Shown piece by piece: positions 43,853 to 52,644 of a DNA stretch of 64,000 nt. This DNA comes from Saprospiraceae bacterium (GTDB lineage Bacteria > Bacteroidota > Bacteroidia > Chitinophagales > Saprospiraceae): contig JADKFC010000013.1 of NCBI GenBank assembly GCA_016717655.1, forward strand, positions 1 through 64,000, read 5' to 3'. The notes beneath the pieces were generated by a model. It ran no database searches. It saw nothing but the letters and a program-made list of their open reading frames with translations, and was not told the DNA's origin. Both the position numbers and the translations under genes were made by a program. How positions within the stretch are numbered: the stretch's first letter is position 1; each line of letters begins with the position of its first letter.

Positions 43853-45759
43853 CGTTTATACCAACGATACAATACAAAGAGGTACCATAATGTACCATGT
43901 TCCAACATCCCGGTCTTACCTTCTAAAAATAAGCCCGTTTCTTTTTTTACAAAATCTCGATTTAATTTAAAGTGATCGAGAAAAACTGTATCCACAGCCA
44001 TGTCTCTGACTTCGTTGATATAAAGTGTACTTAGCCATTGTATGAAAGGTATACCAAAACCTTGTTTCCTTCTATCGATGGCAGAAGATGGCACGTATTG
44101 ATACAAGATTTGTCGCAACACCCATTTAGACTGATGGTCTCTTATTTTAAATTTATTGGGCAAGGACAGGGCGTACTCTATTACTTTATGGTCTAAAAAT
44201 GGTTCTCTTGCTTCCAATGCTACCGACATAGTGGCGCGGTCTACCTTGGTCATTATATCACCCTCCAAATAAGAGGTAGCATCGGCCACCGTAAACATGG
44301 AGAGGTATTGGTTCTGTGGAAGCTCTGATGGCATTTCAAAAATAGGCACTGGTTCTGAAGCCATCAAACCATGCAGGGCCTCTGATGTGATGCTCGAAGT
44401 AACCAAGCTTAAAAAATCAAGTCTCGACTTACTTTTCAGGGCTCTCACCATTTTGGGATATCTGATTTCAAGGTGTTTGATATCACCAAAACCTGGAATT
44501 TTAGGTAAAAGGGATGCAGCCATGGCCGGAGAAACCAGACCTGCCATTCCAGCTGCCAGGCCTCTTAAAGCATAAGGTACTTTGCTGATTTTGTCGTAGT
44601 ATTTGTTGGCAATCAAATATCTTTCATATCCTGAAAACAATTCATCACCGGCATCGGCCGACAGGGCAACGGTTACATGTTTTCTAGCTTCTTCAGAAAC
44701 CAGGGTGGTCGGTATGCCCGAGCTATCACCAAAAGGTTCATCATAGATATCAGACAATGATTCTGTGATTCGCTCAAATTCGCTGATTTTGCAAATGAAG
44801 CTGTGGTGATGGGTACCCAAAGCCTTGGCTACGTCAGCTGCATGATGGGATTCATCATAGACCTTATCTTCAAAGCCAATGGTGTAAGTGTTGATGGGTT
44901 GGTCTCTGTCTTTTTGCAGCAAGGCTGTAACCAATGAACTATCAATCCCACCACTCAGAAAGACGCCAACCGGCACATCGGCCACCATTCTGAGGTTAAA
45001 TGCCTCTGTGAGTAAATCTTCAGTATTTTTGATGACCACCTCATCTGCATCCGCATTGATTCGGGCCGATTTTGCTTTGTCATCAATGTTCCAATATTTT
45101 AAAATTTGGGGCTGGCCTTTTTCATCCAAACTCAAATAAGAGCCGGGCTCCAGTTTTTTTACAAATTTAAAAATAGAATATGGAGAACGAATATAACCAG
45201 ACTGCATGTAGAGGTTCACCGCATCGTAATCAATGTCCTTACAAAAATCAGGGTGGTGGTGAAAGGCCTTGAGCTCTGAGGCAAACATAAATAAGCCATC
45301 TTTCCAATACCAGTACAATGGTTTTACACCTATCCTGTCGCGACACAACAGCATCTTTTGCTCCAATCGATTCCAGATGGCAAATGCAAACATACCTCTG
45401 AATTTGTGGATACAGGCAGTGCCCCATTCATGGTAAGCTTTGATGATCACTTCGGTATCACTGTGCGAAATAAACTCATATCCTTTTTGGATCAGCTCAC
45501 TTCGTACTTCCTCATAGTTGTACATTTCCCCATTATACACCATAACATACTTGTCCCACTCATAGGGTTGATGCCCCAGGGCAGACAGGTCAATAATGGA
45601 TAACCTTCTATGTCCAAGCGCAACATGCTGATCCACAAAGATACCCTCATCATCCGGGCCTCCATGTGCAAGGCTTTGGATCATATTACCAATAATGGTA
45701 GAACGCTGTGGTATTGGCTGGTTATTTGCAGGGTAGTAGAAACCGGATATCCTACACAT
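43837..45759 (-). CDS. Asparagine-synthase-like amidotransferase, copy 1
   Basis: This protein has 640 aa. The N-terminal class II glutaminase begins with the nucleophile Cys2 (MCRISGF) and has HGGPDDEG, GHRRLSIIDLSALGHQP and YNGEMYNY. The ATP-dependent synthase domain carries the PP-loop SGGIDSS (269-275) and ALSADAGDELFSGYERY. General asparagine synthesis is possible, but AsnB relatives in polysaccharide loci (such as WbpS of Pseudomonas) amidate uronic acids. With a uronic-acid pathway at 60.6-62.9 kb and a second copy at 57937, sugar amidation is the better guess. Confidence 0.9.
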   Translation of the reverse strand: MCRISGFYYPANNQPIPQRSTIIGNMIQSLAHGGPDDEGIFVDQHVALGHRRLSIIDLSALGHQPYEWDKYVMVYNGEMYNYEEVRSELIQKGYEFISHSDTEVIIKAYHEWGTACIHKFRGMFAFAIWNRLEQKMLLCRDRIGVKPLYWYWKDGLFMFASELKAFHHHPDFCKDIDYDAVNLYMQSGYIRSPYSIFKFVKKLEPGSYLSLDEKGQPQILKYWNIDDKAKSARINADADEVVIKNTEDLLTEAFNLRMVADVPVGVFLSGGIDSSLVTALLQKDRDQPINTYTIGFEDKVYDESHHAADVAKALGTHHHSFICKISEFERITESLSDIYDEPFGDSSGIPTTLVSEEARKHVTVALSADAGDELFSGYERYLIANKYYDKISKVPYALRGLAAGMAGLVSPAMAASLLPKIPGFGDIKHLEIRYPKMVRALKSKSRLDFLSLVTSSITSEALHGLMASEPVPIFEMPSELPQNQYLSMFTVADATSYLEGDIMTKVDRATMSVALEAREPFLDHKVIEYALSLPNKFKIRDHQSKWVLRQILYQYVPSSAIDRRKQGFGIPFIQWLSTLYINEVRDMAVDTVFLDHFKLNRDFVKKETGLFLEGKTGMLEHGTLWYLFVLYRWYKRWIRA

Positions 45760-45774
45760 AAAATAAATTGTTCG

Positions 45775-47451
45775 TTATAAATTTCTCCATTTTGTATAAG
45801 AAACATCAATAAAAGTCATGTTATCAACATGATTATATGTGTGGCATGCATTCAGATTTTTATTCCATTCAGGTTTAATACAAGTAATGGGTATTTCTTC
45901 AAATTCATGAATACTTAGTTTTATAATTAAATTAAAATTTATCGCTCTGCCGTATCTGAAACTACAATCTTGAGAAGGTCTTATTAAACCACCATTATTC
46001 AAGAATATTTTTCCGGCACTTCTGGCTCTTTTAATGTCCCTAACAATTGGATTGAGTGGATGCGAATTCCAAATGCCATTTTCAAGAGAAGTTGAATAAA
46101 ATAAATATAACTCATCACATGTTGAAGTACCTGGATATTCTGCTATGGTAGTAAACAACCAAAATAAACCATCATAATAAACAACTGAACTATCAAAAGC
46201 AGCAACATCTTTTAAAAGAGTACATACAAAATCCCATTGATAAACAGATTCGTTGGCCTTGTATAAATCAACAGTTCGATTTTCCCCAGACTCAGGTATC
46301 ATATATAATTGTTCCTTGTCTTCAAAAACATAAGGATATGATAGATGATAATTCCTTTTTAATACCACTGCCGAGTTAATCAACTCCATTTTTTGATCAA
46401 ATTCAGAAACCACGATGATTCCTCTGCCATTTTTTGCCCTCGTCACTAATTCTTCATAAAAAACATAATACTTATTATTGCGATACAAAATAAATGGATC
46501 AGCAAAAAATTTTCCCTTTCCTGGATCGATAATTTTAAAATTATACATAGATCCATTTAATTGTCCATCACTCAAAGAATAAGAAAGTCTCCACTGATCC
46601 TCTTTAAAGAAATATTTAATCTTTTCTTTTGTCCATAAAATATAATGAACAAATAACAATTTGCAGGTTTGAGTATTTGAAGGCCATTTATACAGCTTAG
46701 TATAATAATAATCTAAATTCTCAGATTTCATCAAAATTAGATCCATATCCTTCAACTTAATTAAAGACGATATGGCATTTGGAATGAGGTTTATTGATTT
46801 TAAATATAGATTATTTCTTGTTCTAATTATTGATCTGTCAACTTCAGTGATACAACGAGAAATAACTTTGCCCCCGTCCAGATTTTCAGAAAGTACTTGC
46901 AATGTAGCGCCAACTTCTCCCCACCGTTCAAAAACTTCCCAAAAACATGCTGGCCCCCCTCTATTGATTCTATTATCACCATGATGTAAAGACCATATTC
47001 CATATTTTGGTAATATCAAGACTTCGCCCCTCAATATCCTAAAACCAAATCTAATTAATAAATCTGGTTCTATTGCTTTCAATTCCCTTACTGATTTTTC
47101 AGTAAAAAAATCCGAAAATTTTTTTTCAATGCATTCAATAAAAAGGCTGGTTGCATTTAAATTGAGATCTTCAATTGACAAAATGCTGAAGGCATTAACC
47201 TTTGTGTTAAATAGTAGTTTTTCAAATTTTAAATAAAAAACAAAAACAAAATGAGGGAGAATTTTTAATATTTTTTGAAAATAGCTGGTTTTATTCTTGT
47301 TTGGTTTTTTATAAATCAAAGCAACAATTTTAACTGAAGCTATAGCATTAATCTTTCGTATTGTTTCATACATCCAAAAAGGTATTTGCGGGCTATCCAG
47401 CATAATACCAATTTTCAATGGTTCAACTTCAGAACTATTGGAGTGCTTCAT
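45775..47451 (-). CDS. Formyltransferase-like / five-bladed beta-propeller fusion protein
   Basis: This protein has 558 aa in two parts. Residues 1-235 follow the formyltransferase fold (IGIMLDSPQIPFWMYETIRK, PDLLIRFGFRILRGEVLILP, SLHHGDNRINRGGPACFWEV, VLSENLDGGKVI). The catalytic Asn of true formyltransferases is replaced by Ser154, while His156 or His157 and Asp192 remain. Residues about 290-558 are a beta-propeller (KFFADPFILYRNNKYYVFYE, LSYPYVFEDKEQLYMIPES, DEGLFWLF-like blades) similar to GH43-fold and GINT1-N domains. It may act on amino sugars in the polymer or be a non-catalytic relative. The ATG overlaps the intended end of the frameshifted GT4 gene by 17 bases. DNA here is more AT-rich than in the housekeeping region. 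Confidence 0.8.
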   Translation of the reverse strand: MKHSNSSEVEPLKIGIMLDSPQIPFWMYETIRKINAIASVKIVALIYKKPNKNKTSYFQKILKILPHFVFVFYLKFEKLLFNTKVNAFSILSIEDLNLNATSLFIECIEKKFSDFFTEKSVRELKAIEPDLLIRFGFRILRGEVLILPKYGIWSLHHGDNRINRGGPACFWEVFERWGEVGATLQVLSENLDGGKVISRCITEVDRSIIRTRNNLYLKSINLIPNAISSLIKLKDMDLILMKSENLDYYYTKLYKWPSNTQTCKLLFVHYILWTKEKIKYFFKEDQWRLSYSLSDGQLNGSMYNFKIIDPGKGKFFADPFILYRNNKYYVFYEELVTRAKNGRGIIVVSEFDQKMELINSAVVLKRNYHLSYPYVFEDKEQLYMIPESGENRTVDLYKANESVYQWDFVCTLLKDVAAFDSSVVYYDGLFWLFTTIAEYPGTSTCDELYLFYSTSLENGIWNSHPLNPIVRDIKRARSAGKIFLNNGGLIRPSQDCSFRYGRAINFNLIIKLSIHEFEEIPITCIKPEWNKNLNACHTYNHVDNMTFIDVSYTKWRNL

Positions 47452-47580
47452 GGATTTTATTGATAAAAAGTTCAGGAGAGAATCTTTTTATAACCGATCC
47501 TCTTATTTTTTCTTTTTCCAAAGGATGTTGGATAATTTGATTAATTTTCTCAATAAATGCAGCATCATCGCCATCCCGGA
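47435..47580 (-). pseudogene. Orphaned C-terminal end of the frameshifted GT4 gene
   Basis: In the other frame this stretch codes LIRDGDDAAFIEKINQ through SPELFINKIHEALQ and a TAG at 47435. It is exactly the C-terminal GT4 helix that the truncated product lacks. Adding one T to the TTTT run at 47582-47585 joins the two into a 353-aa protein. The tail overlaps the next gene's start by 17 bases, as intact neighbours in this operon do. Confidence 0.9.
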
Positions 47581-48495
47581 TCAAAAGCCATTTTCTCCAT
47601 CAATAATAATCTCCGAAGTGCCCCCAGGTGAATGATAAGCTATGGCAGGTAATCCACATTCAATTGCTTCTAAGAGTGCATTTGGAAACCCCTCATAATA
47701 AGAAGCTTGTAAATAAATATCAGCTTTCTTTAAATAATCATGTGTATTGGAGATTCTACCAGTAATTATAATTTTATCTGAAAGATTGTACCTTTTTATT
47801 GCATCTTCAACACTTCTTCGCATTTCACCATCACCTATTATGTAATAAGTGAAATCAAATTTAAGTTTTGATATTACCTCAATCATTCTATCATATCCCT
47901 TTTCTGGCCTTAAATTACCAATTGTAATAAAAGTAGGATGGTCGCAATTTAATATTTTGGTTGTTATGCCTCTGCTATTTGTAATTGGGTTGTTAATTTT
48001 AACAATTTTCTTTCTTGGTACCTTGTAATTTTTTATTAAATCAATAATCATATCATCTGATTGTGCAATTATTTTATCATATGAAGGATATATCAGTTTG
48101 ATTATTCCATTGTACAAAAACTTATTTTTTAATCTTTCGTTATTTACACTCAAAATGGTGGATTCCCTTAATATAAACTTACAATCAAAGAAAAAGAATG
48201 GCTTTATTAATGAAACAATTACATTAGTTACAGTTAAAGTTGAAAAAATTATATCAGGCTTCAACTTAACCAGAGTACAGTACAATTTAATAATTCCCTT
48301 ACTTGAATTTATTCTATTTAAATCAATTATCGAAATTCCATCTTTTATATCCCATACTTGATTTTTTGTGGTAAAAAGTATTAAAGTGATGTCATAGACA
48401 TCGCTAGAAATATGGTTAGCAATAAATGCAGTAATTTTTTCTGTGCCTCCAGCAACAAGGCTGTAAGTTACTATTGCTAGCTTTTTTTTCTTCAA
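47581..48495 (-). CDS. Glycosyltransferase family 4, truncated by a frameshift
   Basis: The readable product has 304 aa. The GT-B halves are seen: IVTYSLVAGGTEKITAFIAN at the N terminus, then FITIGNLRPEKGYDRMIEVI, KADIYLQASYYEGFPNALLEAIECGLPAIA. It stops abruptly after DGENGF, where relatives continue with a 45-50-residue helix that packs on the N-terminal domain. The missing part is intact in another frame directly downstream (47435-47580), so one base has been lost from a T run. The truncated enzyme is probably inactive or unstable. The donor sugar is unknown. It lies between a beta-helix protein and the formyltransferase-like fusion. Confidence 0.88.
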   Translation of the reverse strand: MKKKKLAIVTYSLVAGGTEKITAFIANHISSDVYDITLILFTTKNQVWDIKDGISIIDLNRINSSKGIIKLYCTLVKLKPDIIFSTLTVTNVIVSLIKPFFFFDCKFILRESTILSVNNERLKNKFLYNGIIKLIYPSYDKIIAQSDDMIIDLIKNYKVPRKKIVKINNPITNSRGITTKILNCDHPTFITIGNLRPEKGYDRMIEVISKLKFDFTYYIIGDGEMRRSVEDAIKRYNLSDKIIITGRISNTHDYLKKADIYLQASYYEGFPNALLEAIECGLPAIAYHSPGGTSEIIIDGENGF

Positions 48496-48533
48496 AATAA
48501 AAATAATTTATATTAAATTTTAATAAGGACCAA

Positions 48534-50732
48534 TCATTCAGGAATATATATAGTCCCGATTTCAAAATTAGCGCCATTGTCCAGCATGGGTTGATTGACA
48601 ATATTATTGATAAGATAGTTATTTTGTGTGCTGGCAAAACACTTTATCGAGGGCACATTTGCTGATGTTATAATATTACAATTTCTCACAATTCCTGCTC
48701 TCGATTCCGATGAGGTGCCCATTTCTATACCTGATTGAGCGGGACCATTCAGATTTACTAATACATTATCTACAATCGTTTTAGGCCCGGCGTAAATACC
48801 TCTGTAGCCAGAGGGGCAATTATCATGTTTTACAGAACCATTTCTGAATTGAACATAACCGACTGAATTGGCAGCGTTGATGGCATTACTTCCAAATGTG
48901 GAGGACACATCAAAATTGGAAAACAACAAATTGTCGCACTGATTGATGTATATATTTTTACCACCCGCCATCTTCAGGTTGTTGACGGTGCTATTGTTAA
49001 CAAAATCCAGGTTGATCATGTTATCCTCCGATGAGGCCGAAAACAAGATCCAATCCAAATACAAACTGTCAATATTAGCGATTAAAAGACTTGTATTAAT
49101 CAAATCTACATTTCTTAACTTTATATTTCTGGCGGTATTGGCAACTGGGGTTGTCAAATTGGAACTGATTTCCAAACTCGAACAATTGATGAATTTTGAA
49201 TTGGTAATTTGGATGTCCTTTAATTTGTCACCCCCATATAATTGTTTGATTTCAAATGCTTTTTTACAATTGATTCCAGTCAACTTATCATAGTTATTGT
49301 CGCTGTCATCTTCACCGCTGATCCCACCAACTACAGCTAATGCATTTTCTACGTAAACATTGTGCACCAACCCTCCATGCACATTGTCGCTAAATGCAAT
49401 GGCTCCACCTTCGTGGCCAAGTGAGTAATCTTCCTGCATGGCCAGCAGGTTAACGTTTTCGATCCTTACATTATCAATGGTATATCGGCTGTTGGTACCC
49501 AGGTGAATGCCATTCCCATTTCCGTTGAAAATTGTGATATTTCTCAAAAGGGGATTATTGCCAAATAAATTTATGGATTCTCCAATAGAGTTGGCAATGG
49601 ACAAATTCATAAACTTACCATTTTCGGATTGCAAATACAACTCACCCGAAAACTCCCATCTATTGTCCAGTAAATTGCCTTCCTTGTTTCCGTCTAACAT
49701 CAAATTATCAATTCTTATATTGGGTTGCACCGCACTTATTTGATAACTGGCTGTAAAAATTTCTGCACCTGAAAAAGAAATAATTTGATTGTTCAATAAT
49801 GACATAAAAGCGTATAATGTAAGTTTATTGCCGCTCTTTGCCACTATATTATAGGAATAAGAATAATCATTACCCATCTTGGCTACAATGTTCATACCCA
49901 CTTCAAAAAGCGTGGAATCAGCTACAAAGATTTCATTGGAGCCTGAATTGTGAGAACTGATCGTCGAACTGATCCTGTTGATCCTGCGCAAAGTGGCATT
50001 TCGGCCGTCTAAAATCTGCCCTTCTTTTAAGATCAGAGTGCCTGCATTGTTGTAGACAAAACCATTATCAAATTGAACAGCTCCGTAATTGCCGGCAGAA
50101 TTTATACACCTTTGCAATGCATCAGAGGATGTTTTAAAGTCGCTAAACCTCTGATCTATAGAATCCACTGCTCCATAATTGGAAGGCACAAATTCTACCT
50201 TATCTCTGATCCAGAAACCTGAATCCCGGGCTGCAAAAACATTACCACCGTCATCACCGTTACCTAAAAGATCGTAGGCAGCCCAGTGAAAATATCCTCC
50301 ACCATAATGAAGTGAATCATAATATGCCTGCACAAATACCGGACAAGTTTGACGCTTCATATTTCTGAGCTGTTGGATATTGGAGAGTCGCAAGTTACAA
50401 CTCACCCTTAGCCACTTTTGTCCATCCGAAACAAAACTTCCATTGTTTTTCACAATGGCAAGAAGCCCGGTTTTGTGCTGAAGACTGTCCAATTGCTCAA
50501 TACTGTCAAGTTCTATCGGTACAGGGTAATTGATACCGGAATCTTTAAAATAGAGATAACCCATTGAATCTGAGACCAAAACCTGGTCTTTAGCTCCTTG
50601 TTGAGCCGCTGCATCCACCATTTTTTTGGCAAAAAGGGTACCAATGACCTTAACAGTGTCATTTTGCCCTGTTGCCATTACAGCAATAGAGATAAGCCCA
50701 AAAACCAACAAGCACCTAATTTGCGAGATCAT
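48534..50732 (-). CDS. Exported right-handed beta-helix protein (pectate-lyase-superfamily-like)
   Basis: This protein has 732 aa with a signal peptide (RCLLVFGLISIAVMATGQ). A start region with VLVSDSMGYLYFKDS is followed at about 185 by a pectate-lyase-3-type opening (VPSNYGAVDSIDQRFSDFKTSSDALQRCINSAG). Beta-helix rungs then run to the C terminus (GKFMNLSIANSIGESINLFG, NPLLRNITIFNGNGNGIHLG, NLLFSNFDVSSTFG). The fold occurs in polysaccharide lyases, hydrolases and tail spikes. No catalytic residues can be named from sequence. It lies within a Wzx/Wzy locus, so it may modify, cut or bind the polymer made there; this is inferred from position. Confidence 0.8.
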   Translation of the reverse strand: MISQIRCLLVFGLISIAVMATGQNDTVKVIGTLFAKKMVDAAAQQGAKDQVLVSDSMGYLYFKDSGINYPVPIELDSIEQLDSLQHKTGLLAIVKNNGSFVSDGQKWLRVSCNLRLSNIQQLRNMKRQTCPVFVQAYYDSLHYGGGYFHWAAYDLLGNGDDGGNVFAARDSGFWIRDKVEFVPSNYGAVDSIDQRFSDFKTSSDALQRCINSAGNYGAVQFDNGFVYNNAGTLILKEGQILDGRNATLRRINRISSTISSHNSGSNEIFVADSTLFEVGMNIVAKMGNDYSYSYNIVAKSGNKLTLYAFMSLLNNQIISFSGAEIFTASYQISAVQPNIRIDNLMLDGNKEGNLLDNRWEFSGELYLQSENGKFMNLSIANSIGESINLFGNNPLLRNITIFNGNGNGIHLGTNSRYTIDNVRIENVNLLAMQEDYSLGHEGGAIAFSDNVHGGLVHNVYVENALAVVGGISGEDDSDNNYDKLTGINCKKAFEIKQLYGGDKLKDIQITNSKFINCSSLEISSNLTTPVANTARNIKLRNVDLINTSLLIANIDSLYLDWILFSASSEDNMINLDFVNNSTVNNLKMAGGKNIYINQCDNLLFSNFDVSSTFGSNAINAANSVGYVQFRNGSVKHDNCPSGYRGIYAGPKTIVDNVLVNLNGPAQSGIEMGTSSESRAGIVRNCNIITSANVPSIKCFASTQNNYLINNIVNQPMLDNGANFEIGTIYIPE

Positions 50733-50787
50733 AAACCCCTTTTTCTAAGAACAATTCAATTAATAAAAACCCTAAAATAGAAAATAT

Positions 50788-51705
50788 CTAATTTTTATTG
50801 GCATTTAATGAATAAACATATGATATAGGAATACTAAAAATATATAATACTTTGATTATAAACACATTAATTTGACTCAATAATTCTAAGGTTGAATATC
50901 CTTGCAGCCATCCTGATGCTGTAAACTTTATAATTTGCCCCATCAATTGTTTGGGGTTGTAAAAAAAGTACCCTTTATAGCTATTCAGAAAAAGTTTTGA
51001 ATATTGATATGTACCAAAAGCATTGGCAACAAAACTGGCTGAAGTCATGATTGAATGTCCTGCATTGACATAGTATCTACGCAAAACTTGATTGATATAC
51101 CTGGTTTTAAACCCTCTATTGGCCAGACTGATCCATAAAATTCCTTCAGGAATATATCCATTCTGTTCATAACTCTTATCAACCGAAAATAGACGAAGTA
51201 GCTCTGTTTTTTGAAACCCACTTTTTTCTCCTGATATCCTGTATTTAATTGCACACTCAAGGGAATCAGAATCAAATGGGGAAAGCGGAAACTTTGAACC
51301 TATCAATTGATTGTTTTGATTAATACAAAGTCCTGTTACCCCGCTGAAGTATTTTTTTTTATCATCCGCAATAGAGAGCCAGGCCTCATTTAATACTTCC
51401 AGCGCATTGGGTAGAATTTCATCGTCTGAATCCACTGAATAAAAGAATTCCCCATTGGCCATTTCCGCCCCTCTTAACAAGGTAATAAATTTATGTGTGT
51501 TATTTTGATAAACATATCTAATCGGAAAGCGAGCCTGTTTTTTGAATTCTTCTACAACACTTTTAGTCTGGTCTGTGGAGCCATCATCAATGATTAACCA
51601 CTCCATATCAAGAAATGATTGTAACTGAAGGCTTTCAAAAACCCTATGGAGCTTATCAGCCCTATTGAAAGTGGGTGTGAAAACTGTAAATCTAAATTCA
51701 AACAT
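50788..51705 (-). CDS. Glycosyltransferase family 2
   Basis: This protein has 305 aa with a GT-A fold. FTVFTPTFNRADKLHRVFESL opens the nucleotide-binding domain, followed by EWLIIDDGSTDQTKSVVEEF and the metal-binding GEFFYSVDSDDEILPNAL (a DxD-type motif). The C terminus has a hydrophobic segment (VFIIKVLYIFSIPISYVYSL), perhaps membrane-associated. Its start lies 2 bases after the TAG at 51708 that I think is the original end of the FkbM gene. Donor and acceptor are unknown. Confidence 0.92.
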   Translation of the reverse strand: MFEFRFTVFTPTFNRADKLHRVFESLQLQSFLDMEWLIIDDGSTDQTKSVVEEFKKQARFPIRYVYQNNTHKFITLLRGAEMANGEFFYSVDSDDEILPNALEVLNEAWLSIADDKKKYFSGVTGLCINQNNQLIGSKFPLSPFDSDSLECAIKYRISGEKSGFQKTELLRLFSVDKSYEQNGYIPEGILWISLANRGFKTRYINQVLRRYYVNAGHSIMTSASFVANAFGTYQYSKLFLNSYKGYFFYNPKQLMGQIIKFTASGWLQGYSTLELLSQINVFIIKVLYIFSIPISYVYSLNANKN

Positions 51706-51707
51706 AC

Positions 51708-51776
51708 CTATGCGGAATGTTTCATCAATTTATTAAGCCCAAAATCCTTGTACAATAAGTAGCCATGCGCTAGGAG
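51708..51776 (-). pseudogene. C-terminal coding remnant of the FkbM gene beyond an in-frame amber codon
   Basis: Directly after the TAG at 51777-51779 the same frame stays open for 22 codons (beginning LLAHGYLLYK, ending LNKLMKHSA) to a second TAG at 51708, 2 bases before the GT2 start. The composition looks like a normal protein end and the spacing matches other junctions in the operon, so the first TAG is probably a nonsense mutation. Confidence 0.75.
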
Positions 51777-52496
51777 CTAATCAATTGCATTCCCTTCTTG
51801 AACAAGAGTAGGATTGTCTTCAACCAAAATCCATTCCGGAAAGATTGACTTCGGGGCAGTGGAGAAAAATTGTTTAAATACCCTAAATTCAAAGCCTTCA
51901 ATGTCTATTTTTAAGAAGTTTATCTTTTGGCAGTTTTGGTTTTGCACTATCTCTAGTAAAGGTTGACATTGGATGTCTATCCTTTTTGAAGATGTTGACA
52001 AAAATGAATTTCCACTGGTGTTGCCTGTAGTACTAATACCAAGTGAAAGCACTTCGATTTTATCAGACACGCCTCGTTCCACCAACTCTATATTAGTAAT
52101 GCCTGGATTTAATGTTAAGTTCTTTTTGAATCGACCAGCATTACCGGGGTCTGCTTCAATTGCTATTACTCTTCCCTCTTTCAGTTTTTTTGAAAAAGTA
52201 ATGGAATAAAACCCTATGTGAGCACCAACATCAACAAAAATCCAATCCTTTTGAACCAAAGTAGATGCATAATTGATTTCTTTGGCGTCATAGATATGTG
52301 GGTAAAACAAAAGAGCAGCGTCCAAAAACTCATAGGGGCGTAGCTCCATTTCTGAACCTGATACATTACAGATAACATCTGGCCTCCTTTTCCTGTTGTA
52401 GAATGGTATCACTATTCGATTTAAAAAAACGGTAGATACTTTCCAATTGGGAAGTCTTCTCGAAATAAATAACCAGAACTTCAATTCTTTATTCAT
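51777..52496 (-). CDS. FkbM-family SAM-dependent methyltransferase, probably truncated by an amber codon
   Basis: The readable product has 239 aa. SAM-binding motif I is DWIFVDVGAHIGFYSITFSK, followed by GRVIAIEADPGNAGRFKKNL and the FkbM-type INFLKIDIEGFEFRVFKQFF. In surface-polysaccharide loci FkbM enzymes usually O-methylate sugars. It ends LVQEGNAID at a TAG, but the frame continues for 22 plausible codons to 51708. Loss of these residues may or may not destroy activity. The FkbM call is firm; the reading of the TAG as a mutation is inference from frame, composition and spacing. Confidence 0.88.
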   Translation of the reverse strand: MNKELKFWLFISRRLPNWKVSTVFLNRIVIPFYNRKRRPDVICNVSGSEMELRPYEFLDAALLFYPHIYDAKEINYASTLVQKDWIFVDVGAHIGFYSITFSKKLKEGRVIAIEADPGNAGRFKKNLTLNPGITNIELVERGVSDKIEVLSLGISTTGNTSGNSFLSTSSKRIDIQCQPLLEIVQNQNCQKINFLKIDIEGFEFRVFKQFFSTAPKSIFPEWILVEDNPTLVQEGNAID

Positions 52497-52644
52497 CCTA
52501 CAATTTACAGTTGATATAAGTTAGAACTCGCTTCAGTAAAATCCATTTTCAAATTTTTATTTTAACAAAGCTTCCTTTTTCATTAAACAAAACGGGGTAC
52601 ATTTTCAAAATTATAATGAGTATCCTTTAATTAAAAATGATACT

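Noticed and set aside
43837..45759. AsnB copies as a transferred or mobile duplication
   Set aside because: The two copies are strongly diverged and there are no flanking repeats or transposase genes.
47581..47585. Selenocysteine at the TGA that ends the GT4 product
   Set aside because: The conserved continuation is in another frame, so readthrough of TGA would not restore it; no tRNA-Sec or SelB is seen.
51777..51779. Pyrrolysine or other recoding at the FkbM TAG
   Set aside because: No pyl genes are present and other genes here use TAG as a normal stop; a nonsense mutation is simpler.
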